Shown in pieces: positions 16,311-24,031 of a DNA stretch of 34,471 bases (the stretch's first letter is position 1; the number at the start of each line of letters is the position of its first letter). Under the pieces are notes generated by a model that saw only the letters and a program-made list of their open reading frames with translations, was not told the DNA's origin and did not search any database. A program made the translations under genes and the position numbers. Origin of the DNA: Gammaproteobacteria bacterium RIFCSPLOWO2_02_FULL_38_11. Its GTDB lineage: Bacteria > Pseudomonadota > Gammaproteobacteria > HIGHO2-12-38-15. The DNA lies in assembly GCA_001801745.1 (NCBI GenBank), contig MGYM01000006.1, positions 1-34,471 on the forward strand. The letters run 5' to 3'.

Positions 16311-16358
16311 ACACAAGATATAGTAGTCAATAATCAAAAAATCAACTAGATGATGTGT
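16311..16358 (-). promoter_or_regulatory. nrdA promoter overlapped by two NrdR-type boxes
   Basis: On the minus strand, TTGATT (16345-16340), 17 bp and TATATC (16322-16317) form a sigma70 promoter for nrdA. Two sites resemble the NrdR box consensus ACACWATATATWGTGT: 16311-16326 (ACACAAGATATAGTAG, 13 of 16 matches) and 16343-16358 (CAACTAGATGATGTGT, 11 of 16). Their starts are 32 bp apart, the three-turn spacing usual for NrdR pairs, and they cover the -10 and -35. NrdR represses RNR genes when dATP/ATP is high (family knowledge). Confidence 0.65.
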
Positions 16359-16364
16359 TCAATG

Positions 16365-16395
16365 CGTAGATAAGCTGTGGATAGGGTGTGGATAG
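16365..16395 (-). promoter_or_regulatory. Phased DnaA-box array upstream of nrdA
   Basis: TGTGGATAG occurs at 16376-16384 and 16387-16395; on the minus strand this is CTATCCACA, 8 of 9 to the DnaA box TTATCCACA. A weaker third copy, TTATCTACG on the minus strand, is at 16373-16365. All three start exactly 11 bp apart, one helical turn. DnaA boxes in the nrdAB promoter are known in E. coli, where DnaA ties dNTP synthesis to replication initiation. The array also lies just before the start of the divergent gene at 16408. Confidence 0.65.
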
Positions 16396-16407
16396 GATAA
16401 AAATCCC

Positions 16408-18531
16408 ATGACAAGACAATATGATCTCATAAAAGGACTTTCTTGGATAAGTTGTTTGGCCTTGTTTGGTCAATTGCTTTTTTTGATAACCCAACAAGTG
16501 CTCGAAGGGGGGGCTGGAAAGGTATTGTTGGGAGAAGCGGGGCTATGGAAAGCCTTTTTCTATCCTGTGGTTATCAAAGCCATTTTGTTTTTCTTGTTTG
16601 TGCAAGCACTTTCTTATGCCTCACTCATTTTTTTAGTTTGGGGCATCTGTCAACGATGGAAGATTCATTTTAAGTTTTCTCAAAAAAAAATTTATTGGCT
16701 GGGTATTTTATTTTGGCTTATTGTATTTTTTACTTTATGTATAAGTAATATTATTTTTTTTCCGAATTCATTTTTTTCTACCTGGGTGACATCCAATCAT
16801 CATTTTTATTTTTCTTTTTTCCCCGTCATTGCTTTCTTATGGGCTCTTTTGGTTGTTAGTTTAAGTGTTGTTTTTATAGAATCAGTTTTTTATTTTTTAT
16901 ATCTTAGTTTTAAAAAACGAAGAAGAGTAAAGCTAATGATTATTTTTTTTATTATCTTGATCGGATTTTTTATTAAAACTTTTCATCATGAGTTTTTTGA
17001 AAAAACAACTCAGCCCAATATTATTATCATTGGTTTAGATGCGCTACGACCTGATTATCTTGGCGTGAATAATAGGCTACACGCCGGATTAACGCCCCAT
17101 CTAGATCGTTTTTTAAAAAAAGCTGTGGTTTTTGATTATACCTTAACGCCATTAGCGCGTACTTTTCCTGCGTGGATAAGCATTTTAACGGGAGAGCATC
17201 CCAAGCAACATGGGGCGCGTTTTAATCTAGATGCGCCTTCACTTTTAAATATTAACTTTACAATTGCAAAAGCCTTGCGTTTTCAAGGTTATGAAACTTG
17301 GTTTGCGACGGATGAAACGCGTTTTAGTAATATTGATCGAGATTTTGGATTTGATCACTTATTAAAACCCCCTGAAGGTGCCAATGATTTTTTAATAGGT
17401 TCATTAAATGATTTTCCTATTACCAATTTGTTTGTAAATTCTTGGTTGGGAGAGTTATGCTTTCCTTATAGCTATGCAAACCGTGCAGCGTATGTGACCT
17501 ATCATCCAAGCACTTTTGTTCATCGTATTCGTCAACAACTACCCGAACAAGCGCAGCTTAAAAAACCCATGTTTCTTGCTATGCATTTGTTACTGACACA
17601 TTGGCCCAATGAATGGGCGAATTCACAATTATCAGATTTACCTGTTACAGAACGTTATGAGGCGTCTCTTCATGCTGTCGACGAGCAATGGGCTGCTCTG
17701 ATGCAAGTTTTAGAAAATAAGAATTTATTGAATAATGCCATTGTGATAGTGCTTTCTGATCACGGAGAAGCATTGGGTTTACGCGGTGATCGGCTTTTGA
17801 AAGACGAAACACATCAGGATGGGCAAGATTCTATAAAACAGGTTGAGCGAGAACCTTATGTAACAACATCGCCTTTTTCTTTGAAGTTTGGAACCGAATA
17901 TGGCATTGATACTTCTTATGGGCATGGAACGGATGTTTTGAGTTTGAGTCAATACAAAACATTAATGGCATGGCAAGCTCAGGGTGATTTTGTTTGGCAA
18001 GCAAAACGGGTTTCTTGGCCCGTTTCTTTATTGGATATTGCGCCGACCTTAACTGAATTATTTCAGTTAGAGAAAAACCCTATTTTTAATGGTGTTTCTT
18101 TAAAAGAGATCTTATTGTCTGGCAAGAAAAATGAAATGATACGTGATTTTTATATTGAGGATGGGTATAAAATTCCTGAGCTTGCTACCTCGCATATTGA
18201 TGTTGAGAAAGTATTAAAGCAAACCTTGCACATTTATAATATTGATTCAAAAACAGGGAAGATAAGCATGAAACCGGATGTTGAGAAAAAAAGTTTATCT
18301 CAAAAGAGTTATGCCATTATCCATGATCATTGGTTATTAGCCTCTTATCCAGCGCTTTTGAACAATGATAAAAAAGAAGATCGACGTTGGTATATCGTTG
18401 ATTTAAAAACAAGGGCTTGGAGCGGTGATCTGGATTCGACTTGGGCTAAGCAAACACCGGCGAATGTGTTAAAAGAAAAATTGATTGGATTTTACGGCGA
18501 TGAAGAAATTCCAGAGAATGCTCACAGATGA
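16408..18531 (+). CDS. Membrane-anchored sulfatase / phosphotransferase-fold protein
   Basis: The 707-residue protein starts with about five membrane helices (residues 10-195), followed by an alkaline-phosphatase-superfamily domain outside the membrane. Visible active-site elements are D211 (IIIIGLDALRPDYLG), the nucleophile region RTFPAWISILTGEHP with T252, the SDHGE metal motif (D451, H452) and H506 (YGHGTD). Sulfatases use a Cys or Ser converted to formylglycine; here the position is Thr, as in lipid-headgroup phosphotransferases such as EptA or LtaS. It is therefore more likely a phospho-transferase or hydrolase of envelope glycans or lipids than a true sulfatase. It diverges from nrdA, and the two share the 147-bp region with NrdR and DnaA sites. 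The ribosome site is weak. The exact substrate is unknown. Confidence 0.85.
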   Translation: MTRQYDLIKGLSWISCLALFGQLLFLITQQVLEGGAGKVLLGEAGLWKAFFYPVVIKAILFFLFVQALSYASLIFLVWGICQRWKIHFKFSQKKIYWLGILFWLIVFFTLCISNIIFFPNSFFSTWVTSNHHFYFSFFPVIAFLWALLVVSLSVVFIESVFYFLYLSFKKRRRVKLMIIFFIILIGFFIKTFHHEFFEKTTQPNIIIIGLDALRPDYLGVNNRLHAGLTPHLDRFLKKAVVFDYTLTPLARTFPAWISILTGEHPKQHGARFNLDAPSLLNINFTIAKALRFQGYETWFATDETRFSNIDRDFGFDHLLKPPEGANDFLIGSLNDFPITNLFVNSWLGELCFPYSYANRAAYVTYHPSTFVHRIRQQLPEQAQLKKPMFLAMHLLLTHWPNEWANSQLSDLPVTERYEASLHAVDEQWAALMQVLENKNLLNNAIVIVLSDHGEALGLRGDRLLKDETHQDGQDSIKQVEREPYVTTSPFSLKFGTEYGIDTSYGHGTDVLSLSQYKTLMAWQAQGDFVWQAKRVSWPVSLLDIAPTLTELFQLEKNPIFNGVSLKEILLSGKKNEMIRDFYIEDGYKIPELATSHIDVEKVLKQTLHIYNIDSKTGKISMKPDVEKKSLSQKSYAIIHDHWLLASYPALLNNDKKEDRRWYIVDLKTRAWSGDLDSTWAKQTPANVLKEKLIGFYGDEEIPENAHR

Positions 18532-18574
18532 CTTGCTAGAAAAGCCTTAGCACTTGTAGAATGCGTTCTCTTTT

Positions 18575-18645
18575 GGCTGGGTAGCAGAGTGGTTATGCAG
18601 CGGCCTGCAAAGCCGTAGACGCCGGTTCAATTCCGGCCCCAGCCT
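18575..18645 (+). tRNA. tRNA-Cys (GCA)
   Basis: A full cloverleaf is present: acceptor GGCTGGG pairs with CCCAGCC, the anticodon loop is CTGCAAA with anticodon GCA, the T arm is GCCGG-TTCAATT-CCGGC, and the discriminator is T73, the cysteine identity base. CCA is not encoded. The tRNA begins 43 bp after the sulfatase-fold gene. Confidence 0.96.
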
Positions 18646-18650
18646 CACTA

Positions 18651-18830
18651 TACCTCTCGTACATGAAGATGCGAAGTTAGAACCCAAGAATAGGGTTTAG
18701 ATTTTCGCGCATCGGAAGGAGATAAACCGAAGGAATATTTGTTATATTTCGAGGTTTTTTGACTGAGAAGCGCGAAAAGATAAGCCCCAGGCTTGAGGTT
18801 GTAAGTTCGTATCTTCATGTACGAGAGGTA
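18651..18830. mobile_element. MITE-like inverted-repeat element, family 3 (180 bp)
   Basis: The ends are TACCTCTCGTACATGAAGAT (18651-18670) and its exact complement (18811-18830). Imperfect inverted similarity runs on for about 60 bp to TTTTCGCGC on both sides, so the transcript would fold into one long hairpin. No protein is encoded. It sits 5 bp after tRNA-Cys and 22 bp before tRNA-Leu. TA borders the repeat on both sides, as in the two other elements, but the end sequences are unrelated. Confidence 0.75.
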
Positions 18831-18852
18831 TGTGTTATGATTATTTTTTTTT

Positions 18853-18941
18853 GCCCGGGTGGCGGAATAGGTAGACGCAAGGGACTTAAAATCCCTCGGG
18901 ACTTTAATCCCGTGCCGGTTCGACTCCGGCCTCGGGCACCA
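18853..18941 (+). tRNA. tRNA-Leu (TAA)
   Basis: This class II tRNA has a long variable arm. Acceptor GCCCGGG pairs with CTCGGGC, the anticodon loop CTTAAAA gives anticodon TAA, the variable arm is about CGGGACTTTAATCCCG, and the T arm is GCCGG-TTCGACT-CCGGC. A and an encoded CCA follow (18938-18941). trxA starts 30 bp later, so the two may be co-transcribed. Confidence 0.97.
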
Positions 18942-18971
18942 CATTAATATTTTTTTTGAAAGGAACAGTCT

Positions 18972-19298
18972 ATGGGTCAATATGTCATTGATGTGCAGGA
19001 ATCGAAGTTTGAAACAGAAGTGCTTGATGCAACGCAAGCTGTGTTAGTGGATTTTTGGGCGCCTTGGTGTGGACCTTGCCGTATGATTGCGCCTATCCTA
19101 GAAGAAATAGCGAAAGAATATGAAGGTAAAGTCCGGGTTGTGAAAGTGAATGTTGACGAAAGTCCCACAATTGCTTCAAAATACGGTGTTCGTGGTATTC
19201 CTACTTTGATATTATTTAAGGAAGGTAATATTGAAGCCACCAAAGTAGGTGCAGTTTCTAAGTCTGATTTAATCGCATTTCTTGACGAAAATACTTAA
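18972..19298 (+). CDS. trxA: Thioredoxin 1
   Basis: The 108-residue cytosolic dithiol carrier reduces protein disulfides, including the C-terminal pair of NrdA. The active site is FWAPWCGPCRMIAP with the canonical WCGPC, the buried Asp is in VLVDFWA, and the cis-proline is in VRGIPTLILF. The length is the same as in E. coli. AAAGGAAC lies about 7 bp before the ATG. The gene is followed by rho, the same order as in E. coli and many gammaproteobacteria. Confidence 0.97.
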   Translation: MGQYVIDVQESKFETEVLDATQAVLVDFWAPWCGPCRMIAPILEEIAKEYEGKVRVVKVNVDESPTIASKYGVRGIPTLILFKEGNIEATKVGAVSKSDLIAFLDENT

Positions 19299-19426
19299 CT
19301 TTGAACTATACTTTATTTTATTTTAATTTTTGAGGAGCTTTGTTTCGACTGCTGTTGTGTATTGAAAAGGAATTAATACATTAACCCTTTCTAAATTTAT
19401 TCTGAAATTTCCAATTTTCAAATCAT

Positions 19427-19489
19427 ATGTACTCATCTTCAGATGCGATGAGTATAAACTTCTTTTATCAATCAACGTTAGGTTATTAA
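19427..19489 (+). CDS. Possible 20-residue leader peptide ahead of rho
   Basis: ATG at 19427 opens a 20-codon frame (MYSSSDAMSINFFYQSTLGY) ending in TAA only 3 bp before the rho ATG. The position is like that of the E. coli rho leader peptide RhoL, but the sequence is unrelated. There is no clear ribosome site, and the start codon lies in a hairpin. It may be chance; the fit to the rho start is the main reason to list it. Confidence 0.3.
   Translation: MYSSSDAMSINFFYQSTLGY
19428..19456 (+). promoter_or_regulatory. Hairpin in the rho leader
   Basis: TACTCATC (19430-19437) and GATGAGTA (19447-19454) are exact inverted repeats with a 9-base loop, extendable by a G-U and a T-A pair to 19428-19456. 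There is no following U-tract, so it is not a simple terminator. rho is autoregulated in other bacteria through its long leader (family knowledge). The 194-bp trxA-rho spacer also has a TATACT (19307-19312) with a TTGACG 19 bp upstream, a weak candidate promoter. Confidence 0.4.
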
Positions 19490-19492
19490 TTT

Positions 19493-20749
19493 ATGGATCT
19501 TACTGAACTTAAGAAAAACCCCCCTTTAGAGTTAATGAAAATCGCAGAAGAGATGGGACTTGAAAATCTGTCTCGTCTTCCGAAAAAAGATATCATTTTT
19601 GCGATTTTAAAAGCCCATGCAAGAAGAGGAGAAGATATTTTTGGGCATGGTGTCTTAGAAATTTTAGACGATGGTTTTGGATTTTTGCGTTCTTCTGAAG
19701 AATCTTATTTGGCGGGGCCTGATGATATTTACGTTTCACCCAGCCAAATTCGTCGATTCAATCTTCACACGGGTGATACGGTCACGGGGAAAATCCGCCC
19801 TCCTAAAGAGGGAGAGCGTTATTTTGCTTTATTAAAAGTGGATCAAATTAATTTTGATGCGCCTGAAAATGCTAAAAACAAAGTGCTTTTTGAAAACTTG
19901 ACGCCGTTGTTTGCCTCAAAACGTTTGGTGATGGAACGCGGTAATGGGAGCACGGAAGATATTACAGCGCGCGTGATTGATTTGGCCGCGCCTTTTGGAA
20001 GAGGACAACGTGGTTTGATAGTCTCTCCGCCCAAAGCGGGTAAAACGATTATGCTGCAACATATCGCACAATCGATCGCACAGAATCATCCAGAGTGTTA
20101 CCTCATTGTTTTGTTAATCGATGAGCGCCCTGAAGAAGTAACAGAAATGGAACGTTCTGTGAAAGGAGAGGTGGTTGCCAGTACCTTTGATGAACCTGCT
20201 ACACGTCATGTGCAAGTTGCTGAAATGGTAATTGAAAAAGCCAAACGTTTGGTGGAACACAAACGTGATGTTGTTATTTTGTTGGATTCCATTACGCGTC
20301 TTGCGCGTGCTTATAACACAGTGATTCCAGCCAGTGGAAAAGTGTTGACGGGCGGTGTGGATGCCAATGCTTTGCAGCGTCCTAAACGTATTTTTGGTGC
20401 TGCTCGGAATATAGAAGAAGGGGGTAGCCTGACTATCATCGCAACCGCGCTTGTGGATACCGGTTCTAAGATGGATGAAGTCATTTACGAAGAATTCAAA
20501 AGTACAGGCAATATGGAATTGCACTTGGATCGCCGTATTGCTGAAAAGCGTGTTTATCCTGCCATTCATATTAATCGTTCGGGCACACGCCGCGAAGAAT
20601 TATTAACAAAACCTGATGAGTTACAAAAAATGTGGATTTTACGTAAAATCCTGCATTCTATGGATGAATTAGCTGCAATGGAGTTTTTGATTGATCGACT
20701 TCGAAGTACAAAAACCAATGAAGAATTTTTTGAAGCCATGAAAAAATAA
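19493..20749 (+). CDS. rho: Transcription termination factor Rho
   Basis: The 418-residue hexameric RNA-dependent ATPase releases transcripts at Rho-dependent terminators. The N-terminal helical domain and cold-shock-like RNA site are present (DDGFGFLRS and the [19 protein letters not shown] block). The ATPase core has Walker A SPPKAGKT (about residues 181-188), [13 protein letters not shown], Walker [17 protein letters not shown] and the secondary RNA site TGGVDANAL. Near-identity with the E. coli protein holds along the whole length, and the start MDLTELKK matches E. coli MNLTELK. The Shine-Dalgarno sequence is poor (AGG about 10 bp upstream), consistent with special control of translation. 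Confidence 0.98.
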   Translation: MDLTELKKNPPLELMKIAEEMGLENLSRLPKKDIIFAILKAHARRGEDIFGHGVLEILDDGFGFLRSSEESYLAGPDDIYVSPSQIRRFNLHTGDTVTGKIRPPKEGERYFALLKVDQINFDAPENAKNKVLFENLTPLFASKRLVMERGNGSTEDITARVIDLAAPFGRGQRGLIVSPPKAGKTIMLQHIAQSIAQNHPECYLIVLLIDERPEEVTEMERSVKGEVVASTFDEPATRHVQVAEMVIEKAKRLVEHKRDVVILLDSITRLARAYNTVIPASGKVLTGGVDANALQRPKRIFGAARNIEEGGSLTIIATALVDTGSKMDEVIYEEFKSTGNMELHLDRRIAEKRVYPAIHINRSGTRREELLTKPDELQKMWILRKILHSMDELAAMEFLIDRLRSTKTNEEFFEAMKK

Positions 20750-20758
20750 GGCTATACT
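20730..20758 (+). promoter_or_regulatory. Promoter for the unknown gene at 20802
   Basis: TTGAAG (20730-20735), a 17-bp spacer and TATACT (20753-20758) form a good sigma70 promoter whose -35 lies in the last codons of rho. The expected start near 20765 leaves a leader of about 37 bases. The unknown gene and hemW are thus probably transcribed apart from rho. A similar ACTATACTTTTAAG sits before the related gene at 22825, but with a weak -35. Confidence 0.55.
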
Positions 20759-20801
20759 TTTAGCATGGTTATTGTGACTCTTCATCAGTGAGGTTTAGCT
20801 T

Positions 20802-21632
20802 ATGCCACTTATGCCACAAGAAGTACAAAAAGCCTTGGATAGCGCTATCATCGTGCTTGCACAAGGGGTTGGAATAGGAAAATCACCGAACCTAGATACT
20901 ATTGGAGAGCAGGGTTTGAAAGATGCAGTCACGCATATTCAAACTCAACCTCCGCCGGCAAGCCCTGCTGGGATTGAAAGCGCAAGAAGAGAGTTTGGGA
21001 AAAAAATGTTTGAAGCGGCAAGGGCATATTATTCAGCGCAGGACGAAGCGTTATTGCTTGGTATGGACAAACAAATTTATGAGAAAAATCAAGAAAAATT
21101 CAGTTTATTAAAAAAATGGTTAGATGAAAATAAGGCGAAAACAGATGAAGAAGTTGCACAAAAAGGTCCTTCTGCAGGATTTTCAAAAACAGGTTTGCAA
21201 GCGATTAAGCGCGCGAATGAAAAAGTAAATAATCTTTCTGAATTAAAAGACGATCAAGTCCGGATTCGATTTGGTGTTAGTAAAAATACGGGCGAACCAA
21301 AAGTAAAAGTAGAAGGTAATCTCGATATCAATGGCTTAGAGGATTTTTTAAAAGCAAGATTCGGTGCAGATGTTATTGAAAAAGGGATGACAAGAAAGCC
21401 CAATGGCAAAATACATTTTGCCATACCCCGCGAAGAGAAGGATGGTCGCCCTGTCGATTTATTTGAAGTGATGAACACCTATAAAAATACGGCAAATCCT
21501 AGAGAAAGAGCAAGAATTGTAGATTTTCCTGATAAAGCAACAGCGGAAAAACGTATGACAAGACGGCCAGCTGATGATGAGGTGAATCCTACGCCCCCTG
21601 CGTCGCCTGCACCTGCGTCACCTCATGCTTAA
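20802..21632 (+). CDS. Unknown protein sharing a small domain with 22825-23847
   Basis: I do not recognise this 276-residue soluble protein. The N-terminal 145 residues are charged and mainly helical, with a proline stretch at 50-56. Residues about 152-225 form a compact alpha/beta segment: a strand pair (VRIRFGVS, KVKVEGN), a helix LEDFLKARFG, a strand after NGKIHFAIP, then a helix. The same order and key residues (GN, LE-[DE]-[FY]-LK-x-[RK]-[FY]-G, NGK-[IV]) occur in the protein at 22825-23847. The last 25 residues are Pro/Ala-rich (PPASPAPASP). GTGAGG lies about 9 bp before the ATG. It ends 10 bp before hemW, whose GTG start lacks its own ribosome site, so the two are probably translationally coupled. 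In many relatives rdgB is the gene before hemW; here it is not. Confidence 0.75.
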   Translation: MPLMPQEVQKALDSAIIVLAQGVGIGKSPNLDTIGEQGLKDAVTHIQTQPPPASPAGIESARREFGKKMFEAARAYYSAQDEALLLGMDKQIYEKNQEKFSLLKKWLDENKAKTDEEVAQKGPSAGFSKTGLQAIKRANEKVNNLSELKDDQVRIRFGVSKNTGEPKVKVEGNLDINGLEDFLKARFGADVIEKGMTRKPNGKIHFAIPREEKDGRPVDLFEVMNTYKNTANPRERARIVDFPDKATAEKRMTRRPADDEVNPTPPASPAPASPHA

Positions 21633-21642
21633 TCCATAGTTT

Positions 21643-22773
21643 GTGTCTCCTGTTCCTTTGGCGCTTTATATTCATTTTCCTTGGTGTATTCGTAAATGCC
21701 CCTACTGTGATTTTAATTCCCATGAAATAAAAAACGCGATACCTGAAGAAGATTACCTTAAAAGTTTGATGCAGGATTTTAGTCAAGAGTGGGAAGCTTT
21801 AGAAATTCAAGCGCCGTTAGAAAGTATTTTTATGGGAGGTGGCACACCCAGCTTATTTTCCCCGAAAACCATCGATCATTTATTAAATTTTATTTTTAAA
21901 AAAACAAACACAAATAAAAACATTGAAGTTACAATGGAGGCGAATCCTTCCACGGTTGAGCTGAAACGTTTTTCTGATTTTTATCAGGCAGGGGTTAATC
22001 GTTTGTCGTTGGGGATTCAAAGTTTTCAAGATGAAAAATTAAAACGTCTAGGGCGTGTGCATGATGCTTTGCAAGCCAAGCAAGCGATCGATGCGATTTG
22101 TTCGGCCCAGTTTTCACGTTTTAATTTAGATATGATGCATGGTTTGCCTTTTCAAACTGTGGAAGAAGCGCTGCAGGATATCGAAACCGCACTTTCATTT
22201 TCTCCACCCCATTTCTCTTGGTATCAATTGACGGTCGAGCCTAATACTTATTTTCATCGTTTTCCGCCTAAACTGCCGGAAGAGGACATACTTTTTGAAA
22301 TTCAAACACAAGGCCATTTTTTATTGGAATCAAAAGGACTGATGCAATATGAAATTTCTGCTTACAGTCTTCCGGGGTTTCAATGTCGGCATAATGTGAA
22401 TTATTGGGAGTTTGGAGATTACATGGGGATTGGAGCAGGCGCACATGGGAAAATAAGCACAAAAAAGGGTATTTTGCGTTATTGGAAATATCGCCAACCG
22501 ACCACTTATCTTAATCAAACTTCTTATCGTGCCGAAGAAAAAATAATAAAAAAAGAAGAATTGCCTTTTGAATTTATGTTAAACACCTTAAGACTAAAAA
22601 AAATATTTTCTTTAGATTTATTTACGGCGCGCACAGGTTTAGATAAGGCTGTGTTAGAAAAACCCTTATTGAAAGCCCAGAGGCAAGGTTTACTTAAGGA
22701 AACAAACGGCGAAATTCAAGTGACGCCTTTGGGGTATCAATTTTTAAATGATTTAATCGCACTTTTTATGTGA
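21643..22773 (+). CDS. hemW: Radical-SAM heme chaperone HemW
   Basis: The 376-residue protein has the radical-SAM cluster motif at its start (CIRKCPYCDFNSH, Cys x3 Cys x2 Cys), the GGGTPSLF SAM-binding loop, EANPSTVE, and GVNRLSLGIQSF. It matches HemW, which binds and delivers heme, rather than HemN coproporphyrinogen oxidase, which is longer and has a different N-terminus. A C-terminal winged-helix-like HemN_C region is present (ELPFEFMLNTLRL onward). The start is GTG at 21643; no better codon fits the family N-terminus (PLALYIHFPWC). There is no Shine-Dalgarno sequence, so translation probably depends on the preceding gene 10 bp upstream. Confidence 0.94.
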   Translation: MSPVPLALYIHFPWCIRKCPYCDFNSHEIKNAIPEEDYLKSLMQDFSQEWEALEIQAPLESIFMGGGTPSLFSPKTIDHLLNFIFKKTNTNKNIEVTMEANPSTVELKRFSDFYQAGVNRLSLGIQSFQDEKLKRLGRVHDALQAKQAIDAICSAQFSRFNLDMMHGLPFQTVEEALQDIETALSFSPPHFSWYQLTVEPNTYFHRFPPKLPEEDILFEIQTQGHFLLESKGLMQYEISAYSLPGFQCRHNVNYWEFGDYMGIGAGAHGKISTKKGILRYWKYRQPTTYLNQTSYRAEEKIIKKEELPFEFMLNTLRLKKIFSLDLFTARTGLDKAVLEKPLLKAQRQGLLKETNGEIQVTPLGYQFLNDLIALFM

Positions 22774-22824
22774 TTTTTAAACTATACTTTTAAGTACAAG
22801 AAGTTATTTTTTTGGAGAAAACCA

Positions 22825-23847
22825 ATGGGTGATATGCAAACAGAATTTGAAAAATTATTAGAGGAGTTACTCAATTCTTCTCAAAAAACGGATGCACAAG
22901 TGACACAATTAAAAGAAAAAGTTGCAGAAGCATTCAAAAAAATAGAATTGCAACAAGGGGAGCATCTTTCTACTCAAGCCTTAGATACCTTAGATACTTA
23001 TCTAAAAACTGCCGATCCAAGTTGGAATTCAATAGCAGAAAAATCCAAGAAAGCAAGAATGCTTGCCGAACAACGTACACAACAACAAGAAATAGTAAAT
23101 CAAGAATTAATTGAGCAAGAACAATTAAATCAACAGACACAGTTAGAAAATCAAGAAAGACAAATGCATATTAATGATATGAAGAAAGGGATCGTTGCTT
23201 TATTAGCTATCGAAGCGATTGATCCTGTGACACGCCAGCAACTCATGGGTGAACTTCAACAATTAGATAACATTTTAAAAAACCCTGGTTCTGTGGATAA
23301 AGTTAGTTTTGAAAAAACTTGGCAAAGACTTAAAAAAATGGTTTCAGATTTACGGGCTGTATTCAATGTTCAAGTGGCGCCTGATCAGGCTGTTCAAGTC
23401 CAAGATGACGGTACGCCTATCTCTGTAGAAACACAAAATATGAATCCTACACAAAGACCCACATCGGCACCGGCAACGGCAACAACTTCAGCTCAACCCG
23501 TATCCGGTGCTATGACAGTGCCAACACAAAATAATTCGCCTTTTCGTTTGAACTTAACGCCTTCGAACTCTTTTCAAGTGCAAGGTAATGTGAAGCAATT
23601 AGAGGAATATTTAAAACAAAAATATGGTAGTAGTGCAGTGCAAGTGTTGCAGGCAAATGGAAAAGTGACTTTGCGCGCACCTATCTCTCTAACAGAGATA
23701 GAGGCGCTTAAGAAAACACTAACAAGCTTGAAGCCCATTTTTACTGCGTCTAATCCGGCTGCGGCAGCTGCGGAGAAAGGGGTTAAAGCTGCGAAATCAA
23801 TTTTTGAAATTCCTAAATTAATACCACCTGGATCAGAGAAAAAATAG
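22825..23847 (+). CDS. Unknown coiled-coil protein sharing a small domain with 20802-21632
   Basis: The 340-residue protein is not recognised. Residues 1-40 are helical, 75-125 form a Gln/Glu-rich coiled coil (runs such as QQQEIVNQELIEQEQLNQQT), and 118-185 are further helices. Residues 185-237 are a Thr/Pro/Gln-rich linker. Residues 239-296 repeat the small domain of 20802-21632: FRLNLTPS, QVQGNVKQLEEYLKQKYGSS, then NGKVTLRAP and a helix. An Ala-rich amphipathic tail follows. GGAG lies about 8 bp before the ATG. hemW separates the two domain-sharing genes; both are on the same strand and each may have its own promoter. The layout (coiled coil, linker, small C-terminal domain) would suit a scaffold or secreted host-interaction protein, but nothing proves that. 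Confidence 0.75.
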   Translation: MGDMQTEFEKLLEELLNSSQKTDAQVTQLKEKVAEAFKKIELQQGEHLSTQALDTLDTYLKTADPSWNSIAEKSKKARMLAEQRTQQQEIVNQELIEQEQLNQQTQLENQERQMHINDMKKGIVALLAIEAIDPVTRQQLMGELQQLDNILKNPGSVDKVSFEKTWQRLKKMVSDLRAVFNVQVAPDQAVQVQDDGTPISVETQNMNPTQRPTSAPATATTSAQPVSGAMTVPTQNNSPFRLNLTPSNSFQVQGNVKQLEEYLKQKYGSSAVQVLQANGKVTLRAPISLTEIEALKKTLTSLKPIFTASNPAAAAAEKGVKAAKSIFEIPKLIPPGSEKK

Positions 23848-23867
23848 TGATCGTTGGTGTTCTTGTT

Positions 23868-24016
23868 CCTGTAATTTCGCGCAGCGCGTTATAGGCTTAA
23901 TTCTCCCCTCTCCCACATCTGAAAAATGAGAAAAAGAAATAATTTTATTGTGGGAGAGGGTGGGTTGTGATAAGCAGCTGAAAATTAATTTTTGACTTCA
24001 ACACAGTAAGCTACTG
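23868..24016. repeat. Composite intergenic repeat A
   Basis: The spacer between convergent genes is made of repeat modules. The left module (23868-23897, CCTGTAATTTCGCGCAGCGC...) and right module (23978-24016, containing TTGACTTCAACACAGTAA) recur at 31400-31429 and about 31672-31711. The centre has the exact 12-bp inverted repeat CCCTCTCCCACA (23906-23917) and TGTGGGAGAGGG (23949-23960) with a 31-base loop. It may act as a bidirectional transcription end for 22825-23847 and alr, although it lacks a U-tract. Confidence 0.6.
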
Positions 24017-24031
24017 TTTTTTAACTACGAT

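Noticed and set aside
16365-16395. Replication origin
   Set aside because: Three DnaA-like boxes alone, with no AT-rich unwinding region, dnaA/dnaN or gidA neighbours; promoter control of nrdA is the simpler reading.
18648-19037. Open frames over the tRNA-Leu region on both strands
   Set aside because: They run through the inverted-repeat element, the tRNA and the trxA start; no protein family features.
20114-20569. 151-codon open frame antisense to rho
   Set aside because: Shadow of the highly conserved rho coding sequence, without a ribosome site or a recognisable product.
23906-23960. Rho-independent terminator
   Set aside because: The 12-bp stem is exact, but the loop is 31 bases and no U-tract follows in either direction.
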